Of a DNA stretch of 64,000 nucleotides, positions 35,148-42,734 are shown piece after piece. Position 1 is the stretch's first letter. Every line of letters starts with the position of its first letter. The stretch spans positions 551,109-615,108 of the forward strand of contig NZ_BMLY01000002.1 in NCBI RefSeq assembly GCF_014645555.1. The letters are read 5' to 3'. A model generated the notes under the pieces. That model was not told the origin of the DNA, made no database searches, and saw only the letters and a program-made list of their open reading frames with translations. The DNA is from Silvimonas amylolytica. GTDB lineage: Bacteria > Pseudomonadota > Gammaproteobacteria > Burkholderiales > Chitinibacteraceae. The translations under genes were made by a program, and so were the position numbers.

Positions 35148-35657
35148 TCACTGACCCGCCAGGAAATCCTTCTTGCCCAGTGTTACGCCCTTGTGGCGCA
35201 GGATGTCGTAGGTGGTGGTGATGTGGAAGTAGAACTGCGGCATGGCGTAGTACAACAGGTACGTCTGGCCGTTGAATTTGCGCTCGTGTTCGGTGCCCGG
35301 ACGGATGACGATTTCACGTTGCTCGCCGCCTTCAAACCGGCTGGGCTCAATGCTGCTGACGTAGGTCAGGGTTTTGTCGACCAGGGCACGCAGTTCGGCG
35401 AGGGTTTGTTCGCTGTCGTCAAAACGCGGGACTTCGCTGCTGGAAAGACGCCCGGCCATGGCTTTGGCGAAATCGCAGGCGATTTGCACCTGGCGGGTCA
35501 GCGGGAACATGTCTTCGAAAAGTTTTGCAGTAGTCAGGTCAGCGGGGTTGGATTGGGTGGCCGTCACGTGGGCTTCGGCTTTGGCCAGAATGTGATCCAG
35601 GCTGGCCAGCATTTGTTTGATAACGGGAACTGACGACGCGTAAAGCGAAATAGACAT
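35148..35657 (-). CDS. DUF1993-family protein
   Basis: A 169-residue protein of the DUF1993 family, a four-helix-bundle (DinB-like) group of unknown function. It begins MSISLYASSVPVIKQML and has a histidine-containing YFHITTTYDILRHKG segment near the C-terminus. AGGAAG precedes the ATG at 35657. The frame stays open upstream toward tag, but that part lacks family similarity. It is a single-gene unit. Confidence 0.8.
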   Translation of the reverse strand: MSISLYASSVPVIKQMLASLDHILAKAEAHVTATQSNPADLTTAKLFEDMFPLTRQVQIACDFAKAMAGRLSSSEVPRFDDSEQTLAELRALVDKTLTYVSSIEPSRFEGGEQREIVIRPGTEHERKFNGQTYLLYYAMPQFYFHITTTYDILRHKGVTLGKKDFLAGQ

Positions 35658-35818
35658 GACTGACTGCTTCCTGTTCTGGTTTTTGAATGAGACGAGTGAC
35701 TGTATCTGCAGATGATCTGATTCGTCTGTCAGTGCTTGTCTGGCACGACGACACTGAATGACATGTTTCACACGGGCCTTGCGTAATAGCCAGCGGGCAG
35801 CGTGCAGAAGGCGCCGTT

Positions 35819-36436
35819 TTACTGCGGTACGGTAAATGCCGCGCGCGCATCCAGCGCTTTGCGGCGAGTGATGCAATCCTCGGCATGATCGTTAACGAGG
35901 CCCATCGCCTGCATCAAGGCATACATGGTGGTGGGACCCACAAAACGCCAGCCCCTTTTTTTCAGATCGCGTGACAGGGCTATGGATTCAGGCGACGTCG
36001 TCTGTTGACGAAGCCACTCTGGCGTGATCACGGCGGGGCGGCTGCCGGGTGCGGCCTCAAAGCGCCAGAAATACGCGGCCAGCGAGTTTTCTTTTTCCAG
36101 GAGTTCCAGCGCGCGCCGGGCGTTGTTGATGGTGGCTTCAATCTTGCCCCGGTGCCGCACAATGCCTGCGTCGGCTAACAGGCGCTGGATGTCTGTCTCC
36201 GCAAAGCGGGCGACCTGTTCAACCTGGAAGTTGGCAAAAGCAGCGCGGAAGGCCTCGCGTTTGCGCAAAATGGTGATCCAGGACAAGCCGGACTGAAACC
36301 CTTCAAGACACACCTTTTCAAACAGGCGCCGGTCATCATCAACCGGAAAACCCCATTCGTGATCGTGGTAATGCTGATAGTCGGCTGAACCCATGCACCA
36401 TGCACAACGGGTCAGTTCGGGTAGAGCGGTGGTCAT
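35819..36436 (-). CDS. tag: DNA-3-methyladenine glycosylase I
   Basis: It removes 3-methyladenine from alkylated DNA in base-excision repair. It has 205 residues, with the HhH-type fold and family features: zinc-site C11 and H24 (CAWCMG, YHDHEWG), LEGFQSGLSWITIL, AGIVRHRGKI, FVGPTTMYALMQAMGLVNDH and a C-terminal His/Cys pair. These align well with E. coli Tag. Confidence 0.95.
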   Translation of the reverse strand: MTTALPELTRCAWCMGSADYQHYHDHEWGFPVDDDRRLFEKVCLEGFQSGLSWITILRKREAFRAAFANFQVEQVARFAETDIQRLLADAGIVRHRGKIEATINNARRALELLEKENSLAAYFWRFEAAPGSRPAVITPEWLRQQTTSPESIALSRDLKKRGWRFVGPTTMYALMQAMGLVNDHAEDCITRRKALDARAAFTVPQ

Positions 36437-36542
36437 GGCAAACCTGTGGGGATCATGGAAAACCGGACATCATCCCGCGCGGCCGCCAGTGCGGCACTCC
36501 GCTTGTTGCGGTCAAACACGCGGGGTGATGGATCAATACCAC

Positions 36543-37604
36543 TTACTGCGCGGGCACGCCGTCTTTGTAGTGGGCCCAATCGCTAACAATGGCGTGCACC
36601 AAGGGGTAACCGGCACGGTACAAGTTTTGCACGGCGGGGACAAAGCCGCCTTGTTCCTGATACTTCAACAGATTGTCGACGTCAGACATCCCATCCGGCG
36701 GGCGATCAAAATCAGAGGCCGTGCGCAGGTCGGCAATCCGGTTCAGATCAACAAGGCCAGATGCCGCACCGCGCTTAAGTGCTTCATACGTCGCGTTGTC
36801 TTCTTGCTGGGTGGTGCAATAGGTGCCTTTGCCATCCGTCATGATCCTGGTGAAATCACGCGCACGCTGCCCCAGCCGAGTACCAGAAAACCAGGTGTCG
36901 CCAGCCAGGGTGTCGCACTGGATCACCGATGGCGGCTGGTTAGCCGGGGCGTAGGTGTATTTGGCACGAAAGGCGGCGGCTTCTTTGCTGTCGACCAGTT
37001 CCACACCCTTGGACAACGCGACAGCGCGTTGCAGCAGGGTCTCGTTCAACTGGAAGACCTCGGTGCGGTAATCCAGCGGTGGTTTTTCGACAGGGGATTT
37101 GGTATTGATGCCGAGATAACCCCCTTGCCAGTCGGCCGGCGCTTCGCGAGCGTCGAGCTCCCACTGGATGCCAAAGTCCACCAGATACCGCGCCCAGGCG
37201 GCGGAACCGACTGTGCCTTGTTGCGGGTCGATACCGGCAATGCCGGCAATCAGGAAATATGTTTTTGAAAGGTCAAACTGGCGTGACCAGATGAGCGCGG
37301 ACACCGAAGCGGCCGCATTGGCATGGCCCATGCCGGTGGTCATCTGGCAAATGCCATCGCTGGTGCAGCCGACCGCCGGGTAGTCAGGAGAGAATCCGGG
37401 GATGGCCACTTTGCGGTCGAACTTGAGGTGATCGTGCCAGACCTGTGCTTCGGGGCCGAACATGGAAATGATCATGACCTTGACCGGCTGGCCATGGGTT
37501 TTCGGCGCTTTGGTTTTGGCGGCAAGCGCGGAGGAACAGACCGAAGCGGCCAGGGCGGCGGCAAAGAAGGTGGATACAAGCGGGGTCAGAGCGAATCTGG
37601 GCAT
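36543..37604 (-). CDS. Purine nucleoside permease (NUP family), exported
   Basis: A 353-residue protein with a signal peptide (cut near SALA-AK, residue about 28), matching the NUP / purine nucleoside permease family. Family landmarks: KVMIISMFGPEAQVW, TTGMGHANAAASV, FLIAGIAGIDPQQGTVGSAAWA and a closing HAIVSDWAHYK. Despite its name it has no obvious membrane segments beyond the signal, so it may be a periplasmic binding or phosphorylase-like protein. It stands alone. Confidence 0.82.
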   Translation of the reverse strand: MPRFALTPLVSTFFAAALAASVCSSALAAKTKAPKTHGQPVKVMIISMFGPEAQVWHDHLKFDRKVAIPGFSPDYPAVGCTSDGICQMTTGMGHANAAASVSALIWSRQFDLSKTYFLIAGIAGIDPQQGTVGSAAWARYLVDFGIQWELDAREAPADWQGGYLGINTKSPVEKPPLDYRTEVFQLNETLLQRAVALSKGVELVDSKEAAAFRAKYTYAPANQPPSVIQCDTLAGDTWFSGTRLGQRARDFTRIMTDGKGTYCTTQQEDNATYEALKRGAASGLVDLNRIADLRTASDFDRPPDGMSDVDNLLKYQEQGGFVPAVQNLYRAGYPLVHAIVSDWAHYKDGVPAQ

Positions 37605-37870
37605 GCGGTGTCCATGGGGATCGGCACAGAGCCGGTTACGATGAGGTTTGCGTCAAGGCTAATCAGCGCAATGGGCCTTGGCTATGGGGTTATCGATATA
37701 GCAGGCATGCTCCTGGCGCATGGCGATCATCCACTGCGCCTGCTTGTTATGCCTTGCAAATATGCCAATGTAGATGATCCACCGTACTTTAAAAGGGCCG
37801 GTCAGTCGCCATATGGGCTACGACGATCAGCCAGATGAGGTCGGCAACCATTGCACAGGGAATCAAGCGG

Positions 37871-38530
37871 ATGAAAGTCATGGTTTTTGGCGGCACCGGC
37901 ATGTTGGGGCAAGGTGTGCTGCGCGAGTGTTTCAATGCCGCAGACGTCACGCAGATCCTGAGTGTGGGCCGCAGCCCGCTGGGCCAGTCTCACCCCAAAT
38001 TGCGCGAATTGCAGGTGCCGGACGCCAGCAAACTGGCTTTGCATGAAGCCTCGCTCAGTGGTTATGACGCATGCTTCTTTTGCCTGGGTGTGTCATCCAG
38101 CGGCATGAGCGAAGCGGACTATCGCAAGATTACCCACGACTACACGCTGGCCGTGGCCACGCTGCTGGCCAGGCTAAACCCGCAAATGACGATTATCTAT
38201 GTGTCTGGCGCGGGGACGGACAGTACCGAGTCTGGCCGTGTGATGTGGGCGCGGGTGAAAGGCGCGACGGAAAATGCCCTGATGGCGCTGCCGTTCAAGG
38301 GCGCCTACATGTTGCGGCCGGGCGTGATCCAGCCATTGCATGGTGCGACCTCCAAAACCAGGTCTTACCGCATGTTCTATTCACTGGCCCGGCCTGTATT
38401 GCCGGTGCTGCGCAAGCTCTTGCCCAACCAGATCAGCACGACTGAACAGATTGGCCAGGTCATGCTCAAACTGGCCCGTCAGGGCTACCCCCACAAGGTG
38501 CTGGAAAGCGCCGACATCAACCGCCTCTGA
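37871..38530 (+). CDS. NAD(P)-binding atypical SDR / epimerase-like protein
   Basis: A 219-residue Rossmann-fold protein with an N-terminal dinucleotide loop, VFGGTGMLGQG (a GxxGxxG variant). It lacks an obvious YxxxK catalytic pair, so it belongs to the atypical SDR group. The ATG at 37871 is chosen because it places the Rossmann strand at the N-terminus; the earlier in-frame start adds an unlikely tail. Function unknown. Confidence 0.75.
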   Translation: MKVMVFGGTGMLGQGVLRECFNAADVTQILSVGRSPLGQSHPKLRELQVPDASKLALHEASLSGYDACFFCLGVSSSGMSEADYRKITHDYTLAVATLLARLNPQMTIIYVSGAGTDSTESGRVMWARVKGATENALMALPFKGAYMLRPGVIQPLHGATSKTRSYRMFYSLARPVLPVLRKLLPNQISTTEQIGQVMLKLARQGYPHKVLESADINRL

Positions 38531-38550
38531 GTCCGCCGTTTGCGTGCATG

Positions 38551-38575
38551 AAAAAAGGCCGGGACAAGCCCGGCC
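38551..38575 (-). terminator. Terminator of the TauD-type gene
   Basis: GGCCGGG (38557-38563) pairs with CCCGGCC (38569-38575), and six A at 38551-38556 give a U-run on the minus strand. Confidence 0.85.
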
Positions 38576-38610
38576 AGGTGCTGATGGCGTCCTGCTCAAT
38601 TCAGACAGAT

Positions 38611-39528
38611 TCAGGCTGCGTGTTCTTGCTGCGCCTCGTCAGCGTTGGCGGCCGGGTTTGGTGTCTTGTGCAAGGTGCGGCTCTTTTCTCCATTGAGCGA
38701 CACGGGTACGTTGCCGGCCACGGTCACGCGGTGCATGACGCGGTGCGCGTCGCCGTAGTCATTGATGGCGTAGTGCTGAGTGGCGCGGTTATCCCAGATC
38801 GCCACATCGCCGGCTTGCCAGCGCCAGCGGATGGTGTTCTCCAGACGGGTGACATGGCTTTGCAGCGCGGCGAAAAGGTGGTTGTAGTCATGCGTGGTCA
38901 GGCCTTTGAACTTCTGGACAAAGTGTCCCAGCAAAAGGTGGCGCTCGCCGGTTTCCGGGTGGACATGCACCACCGGGTGTTCGGTTTCATACAAGGTGGA
39001 AGTGAACACTTTGCGGTAGCGCGCCAGAGCTTCGGCACTGGCATCGGTGCGGTAAGCGGCGTAGTCATATTCGTTACTGTGGACGGCCCACAGATTGTCG
39101 GCCAGTTGGCGCAGTGGTTCAGGCAGATCGGTGTAGGCCGTGTGGGTATTGGCCCAGACCGTGTCGCCACCGGCTTCGGGCACCTTGATGGCCCGCAGGA
39201 TCGAGGCCTTGGGGTAGGCGTCGACAAACGTCACGTCGGTATGCCAGCTGTTGGCGCGCCCGCCGTGGGCTGAGTCGAGTTCCAGAACGTAATCGGTGCC
39301 TTCCACGCTGGGCACTGTCGGATGGGCAACCGGATCGCCCAGCAATTGGCCAAAGGCTTGCTGGCCGGCGTCATCCAGCGTTTGCCCGCGGAAAAAGATC
39401 ACCTTGTACTGACGCAATGCGTCCTTGATGGATTCAACCGTGTCGGCCGAAAGGTCGCCAGACAGTTGCACGCCACGGACTTCAGCGCCAATACGCCCGG
39501 CAACAGGGTGAAGGGTAATTTCGCTCAT
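38611..39528 (-). CDS. TauD/TfdA-family 2-oxoglutarate dioxygenase
   Basis: A 305-residue Fe(II)/2-oxoglutarate dioxygenase, of the group that releases sulphite from taurine or splits alkyl sulphates. The metal triad is H96, D98 (SWHTDVTF) and H252, with R263/R267 to hold 2-oxoglutarate. HPETGERHLLLGHFVQKFKG is typical of the TauD/AtsK branch. No taurine or sulphonate transporter lies beside it, so the substrate stays open. AAGGAA precedes the ATG. The leader contains a strong hairpin at 39561-39583. Confidence 0.85.
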   Translation of the reverse strand: MSEITLHPVAGRIGAEVRGVQLSGDLSADTVESIKDALRQYKVIFFRGQTLDDAGQQAFGQLLGDPVAHPTVPSVEGTDYVLELDSAHGGRANSWHTDVTFVDAYPKASILRAIKVPEAGGDTVWANTHTAYTDLPEPLRQLADNLWAVHSNEYDYAAYRTDASAEALARYRKVFTSTLYETEHPVVHVHPETGERHLLLGHFVQKFKGLTTHDYNHLFAALQSHVTRLENTIRWRWQAGDVAIWDNRATQHYAINDYGDAHRVMHRVTVAGNVPVSLNGEKSRTLHKTPNPAANADEAQQEHAA

Positions 39529-39560
39529 GATGGGTTCCTTCCTGATACGTCATTAAGAGA

Positions 39561-39583
39561 CGGGCCCGACTGTGCCGGGCCCG
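39561..39583 (-). promoter_or_regulatory. CGGGCCCG double-palindrome hairpin in the TauD leader
   Basis: Two copies of the palindrome CGGGCCCG (39561-39568 and 39576-39583), separated by seven bases, make an all-GC 8-base stem. It lies about 33 bases before the start codon of the dioxygenase gene. There is no U-run, so it is not a standard terminator. A binding site or leader structure is possible. Confidence 0.45.
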
Positions 39584-39664
39584 GTTTATTCATGAATCAG
39601 ACTGCGTTGCAAACAGCATGGAGACCGGTTTACGCCAGTAGTGTCATGGTTCTGCTCAACCGTA

Positions 39665-39681
39665 GTACTAGCGTCCAGTAC
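39665..39681. promoter_or_regulatory. Short inverted repeat, TetR-style operator candidate
   Basis: GTACT (39665-39669) faces AGTAC (39677-39681) across seven bases, immediately beside an A/T-rich block. Position and size suit a TetR-type operator for the dioxygenase gene, but no such regulator is in the window. Confidence 0.4.
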
Positions 39682-40134
39682 AATCTAAACGGAATAACAA
39701 ACGTTTATTAAATAATATTTTGCTATATGTGAGAAAAAACCCGGGATGTGGGAGAAAACTATTTTGTTTTCAGTGGCTTGGGTTTTTTGGGGATGAAGTG
39801 CCGCGATGAAAAATGGGCCGCTGGCAGGTCGGTTTTGACGCAGGAAAGCATCAGATCAGCGCGATGACGCGGGACGTGCAGGCATGAGCCAGTGCATCCA
39901 TACTGCAGGCTAATTATTTGATTTTCACAAGTTTTTCCGTTGCAAATATACCGAATAAACATCTTCGGAACGGCGTATTTACCTGTCAAAACTTGCAGGA
40001 TGAGACGAACTAGCCAGGTTTTTGCTTGCACATTGCCAACGCTGGTGCCAGAAACCGGTTATCAGACTGTTAAAAGTAGTCTGCGTGCCCGACCGCATGA
40101 AAAGCTCAGGCACAACGACTACGGGAGTTTGCTC
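39682..40134. other. A/T-rich region before the pilus operon
   Basis: This stretch of about 450 bases is much richer in A/T than its surroundings, especially 39690-39760 (AATAACAAACGTTTATTAAA region, with AAACGTTT palindrome) and 39900-39980. It must contain the pilus-operon promoter. I cannot place a -35/-10 pair with confidence and see no plausible gene. A/T-rich upstream DNA of this kind often binds nucleoid proteins such as H-NS/MvaT. Confidence 0.4.
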
Positions 40135-40677
40135 ATGTGGCGTTCCACGACAAGCATGATGATGCTGGCCACGGCCGGCCTCGGGGCGTGGAGCACGGTT
40201 GCACAGGCCGGTTCCATCACAGGTCAGATTTCAGTGGCGCTGCGGGTATCCAGTGGTTGCCAGGTCACGAACGGGGCTAGCGGTAACGACAGCATTGGTA
40301 ATCTGGGCACGCTGGATTTTGGGACTGTCTCTCCCACCTGGAATAGCCCGCTGGCGGCCAATCTCTCCGGTCAGGGTACCTCCGGGCAATTGCAGGTGAC
40401 CTGCGCGCCGGGCATTACAGCATTTACGGTAACGGTAGACGGTGGCCTGCGTGGCAATCGCACGTTGGGTTATGCGCAGAACACGGTGGCGTATGAAGTT
40501 TTTCAGAACCCGGCGCGTAGCGTGACTTACCCCATCGGTACGCCCAAGACATTCAATGTGCCGCAAGACGGATCAGCCGTTACGGTACCGATTTACGGCG
40601 CAGTGACGCCAAACCCGTCGACCGCCAAAGTGGCGGGGACGTATGCAGATACATTGTTGATGACGTTGAATTTTTGA
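40135..40677 (+). CDS. Spore coat U domain pilin, CsuA/B-like (probable major pilin)
   Basis: A 180-residue exported SCPU-domain protein. The signal peptide ends near AQA-GS (residue about 25). The mature part has the SCPU pattern: VSSGCQV cysteine, LGTLDFGTVSP, a second cysteine (VTCAPGI), VAYEVFQNPA, and closing YGAVTP...GTYADTLLMTLNF. It is first of six genes ordered like csuA/B-A-B-C-D-E of Acinetobacter pili, where this position holds the major subunit. ACGGGAG sits seven bases before the ATG. Confidence 0.85.
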   Translation: MWRSTTSMMMLATAGLGAWSTVAQAGSITGQISVALRVSSGCQVTNGASGNDSIGNLGTLDFGTVSPTWNSPLAANLSGQGTSGQLQVTCAPGITAFTVTVDGGLRGNRTLGYAQNTVAYEVFQNPARSVTYPIGTPKTFNVPQDGSAVTVPIYGAVTPNPSTAKVAGTYADTLLMTLNF

Positions 40678-40779
40678 TTGTTCACGGTAGCGGGCGTTTG
40701 CCCGCCATACCGGCAGGGAAAACGAAAGCATGTAGGTGGCCCTTGGGGCCAGTGCGTATATCGACCGCAGGGGGTTGTG

Positions 40780-41313
40780 ATGAAACACCTTGTCCAGATG
40801 ATGCTTGGAGCCTGTGCAGTGTTGGCGCTGGGTGTCTCCAGCATGGCTTTTGGCGGTACTACGACCGGCCAGGTGAACTCGACCATGACGCTGACCGCCG
40901 CGTGCCAGGTGAATGGCAGCACCACGACGACCGGGGTGAACTTCGGTTCATTGAACTTCGGTAGCCAGACCACGCTGTTCAGCACGGCGTCGGCGCAGGT
41001 TAACGGGGGCAGCGGCGCCATTGCGGTGCAATGCTCGCCAGGCTCCGGCGCCACGCTCACTTTCCAGGCTGGCCAGCATGATGCCCAAGTCACCGGCGGT
41101 ACGCGTGCCATGGCCAACGGTGCTGGTAAATTCATCCCCTACGACATTTATTCTGACGCCGGTTACAGCAATGTGCTGGCCACCGGTTCATCAGTCAACA
41201 TCACGGAAGACGGGACAACCCAGACCGTCAATATCTATGGACGCGCTGTCGGTGTGGCCGGGCTGACTCCCGGTACCTATTCCGACGTGATTGCCGTCCA
41301 GCTTAATTTCTGA
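40780..41313 (+). CDS. Spore coat U domain pilin, CsuA-like
   Basis: A 177-residue SCPU pilin with a signal peptide (cut near SSMAFG-GT). Features: AACQVNGS, FGSLNFGSQTTLFS, VQCSPGSG, YDIYSDAGY and a closing PGTYSDVIAVQLNF. It is preceded by CGCAGGGGG and starts 102 bases after the first pilin. The upstream in-frame ATG has no ribosome site. In Csu pili the minor subunits join major pilin and tip. Confidence 0.83.
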   Translation: MKHLVQMMLGACAVLALGVSSMAFGGTTTGQVNSTMTLTAACQVNGSTTTTGVNFGSLNFGSQTTLFSTASAQVNGGSGAIAVQCSPGSGATLTFQAGQHDAQVTGGTRAMANGAGKFIPYDIYSDAGYSNVLATGSSVNITEDGTTQTVNIYGRAVGVAGLTPGTYSDVIAVQLNF

Positions 41314-41380
41314 CCGGCTGATCGCCAGATTCACCTCGCACCTTTGACCTGCACGCCACAAGCCAGCCGGGAGATGCGCG

Positions 41381-41911
41381 ATGGACTGCTTGCCGCCGCT
41401 ACGGCGCGGTGCGGTGTTGCTCGCCTTGTGGACAGGGTTGGCAGCCTGTGCCAGCGCGGGGACTACGTCGACTTTCCAGGTGAATGCCACGGTGCAGGCG
41501 GGTTGCCAGGTGAACAACACCGTCGCACCCGCCAGCCTGGGTGCCCTGGGTACGCTGGATTTCGGTACGCAGTCGGCGTTGTCGACGGCGACGGTGACCA
41601 GCAGCCTGAACCAGAGTGCATCCATCACCCTGGCGTGTACACCGGGCGTGGCGCTGAGTATGCAAGTGGACAGTGGCCAGAATTATGCATCGGGTCGGCG
41701 GCTTAAGCGCGTCAGCAATACGGATACGGTGGCGTACCAGTTGTACAGCAACGCGGCCATGAGTGCGGCGATCCCCGTGAATACGGCAACGGGAATCACC
41801 TACAGTAATTCGGCCAGCATCCAGGTGCCGATTTATGGCCGTGTGCAATTGCCGGGAAATTTGCGTCCCGGCACGTATCAGGATCAAGTCATTGTGACCT
41901 TGCAGTGGTGA
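41381..41911 (+). CDS. Spore coat U domain pilin, CsuB-like
   Basis: A 176-residue SCPU pilin. The signal peptide ends near ACASA-GT; it shows VQAGCQVNN, LGTLDFGTQSALS, LACTPGVAL, YQLYSNAAMS, and PGTYQDQVIVTLQW at the end. CGGGAG is seven bases before the start. It completes the set of three pilins before the chaperone gene. Confidence 0.83.
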   Translation: MDCLPPLRRGAVLLALWTGLAACASAGTTSTFQVNATVQAGCQVNNTVAPASLGALGTLDFGTQSALSTATVTSSLNQSASITLACTPGVALSMQVDSGQNYASGRRLKRVSNTDTVAYQLYSNAAMSAAIPVNTATGITYSNSASIQVPIYGRVQLPGNLRPGTYQDQVIVTLQW

Positions 41912-41954
41912 GCCGGACAGCAATTTGAACCTGACAAATCTTGCGGAGCACCTC

Positions 41955-42731
41955 ATGGTTGTACGGAACGCGTGGCGACTGGCCATTGCGCTGATGACCT
42001 CCCTCTTTTGCAGCCTTGCCTGCGCGGGCAGCTCTGTCCTGATCTGGCCCATTGATCCCGTGATTGAAAGTGATGCCCATGCCGGGGCGCTGTGGCTGGA
42101 AAACCGCGGTGCAGATGCCGTGACGCTGCAGATCCGCATTTTTGCCTGGGGCCAGAATGGCAAAGAGGATACCTACGCGGAGCAGTCGTCCGTGATTGCA
42201 AGCCCGCCTTTTGCTTCTATTCCTCCGGGTGAGCGGCAACTGGTACGGCTAACCCGCGTCCAGCCCCCCAAGGCCGGGACGGAAGAAGCCTACCGGCTGC
42301 TGATTGATGAAATTCCCGCGACGCCCCAGCCGGACTCTGCCAGCGATGCGCAGTCTGCCGGTATCACCTTCCAGATGCGGTATTCGGTGCCGCTCTTTGT
42401 ATATGGCGACCATCTCTGGCAAAAGGAGGACCCGCGCAAGAAGCGGGTGGCAGCGGAACAAGGCGTGCCCAAACTCAGTTGGCGCGCAGTTCATGAAGCT
42501 GGCAAAAACTGGCTGGAGATCAGCAATCAGGGTGTTGTGCATGCACGGCTGACCGAGGTCTCGATTGGGGTCCCGGGCCAGCAACCCTACATGGTGGACG
42601 GGTTGCTGGGGTACGTGCTGGCAGGCGGGATCATGCGCTGGCCAATGCCGCAGCCGGTTGCACCCCGGGCGGTCATGCGCGCGACGGTTAATGGCGTTGG
42701 CCAGCCAGGTGTTATTACCTCTGCCAATTGA
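41955..42731 (+). CDS. PapD-type periplasmic pilus chaperone, CsuC-like
   Basis: A 258-residue chaperone with two immunoglobulin-like domains. After a signal peptide (cut near ACA-GS) it shows the N-domain pattern LENRGADAVTLQIRIFAW, the conserved IPPGERQLVRL strand and AYRLLIDEIP, then MRYSVPLFV. It would donate a strand to each pilin and carry it to the usher. The ATG at 41955 with GCGGAG is chosen rather than a TTG at 41925. Confidence 0.88.
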   Translation: MVVRNAWRLAIALMTSLFCSLACAGSSVLIWPIDPVIESDAHAGALWLENRGADAVTLQIRIFAWGQNGKEDTYAEQSSVIASPPFASIPPGERQLVRLTRVQPPKAGTEEAYRLLIDEIPATPQPDSASDAQSAGITFQMRYSVPLFVYGDHLWQKEDPRKKRVAAEQGVPKLSWRAVHEAGKNWLEISNQGVVHARLTEVSIGVPGQQPYMVDGLLGYVLAGGIMRWPMPQPVAPRAVMRATVNGVGQPGVITSAN

Positions 42732-42734
42732 TCC

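Noticed and set aside
39759-40031. A 90-codon minus-strand frame before the pilus operon
   Set aside because: No ribosome site or family; it lies in an A/T-rich promoter region.
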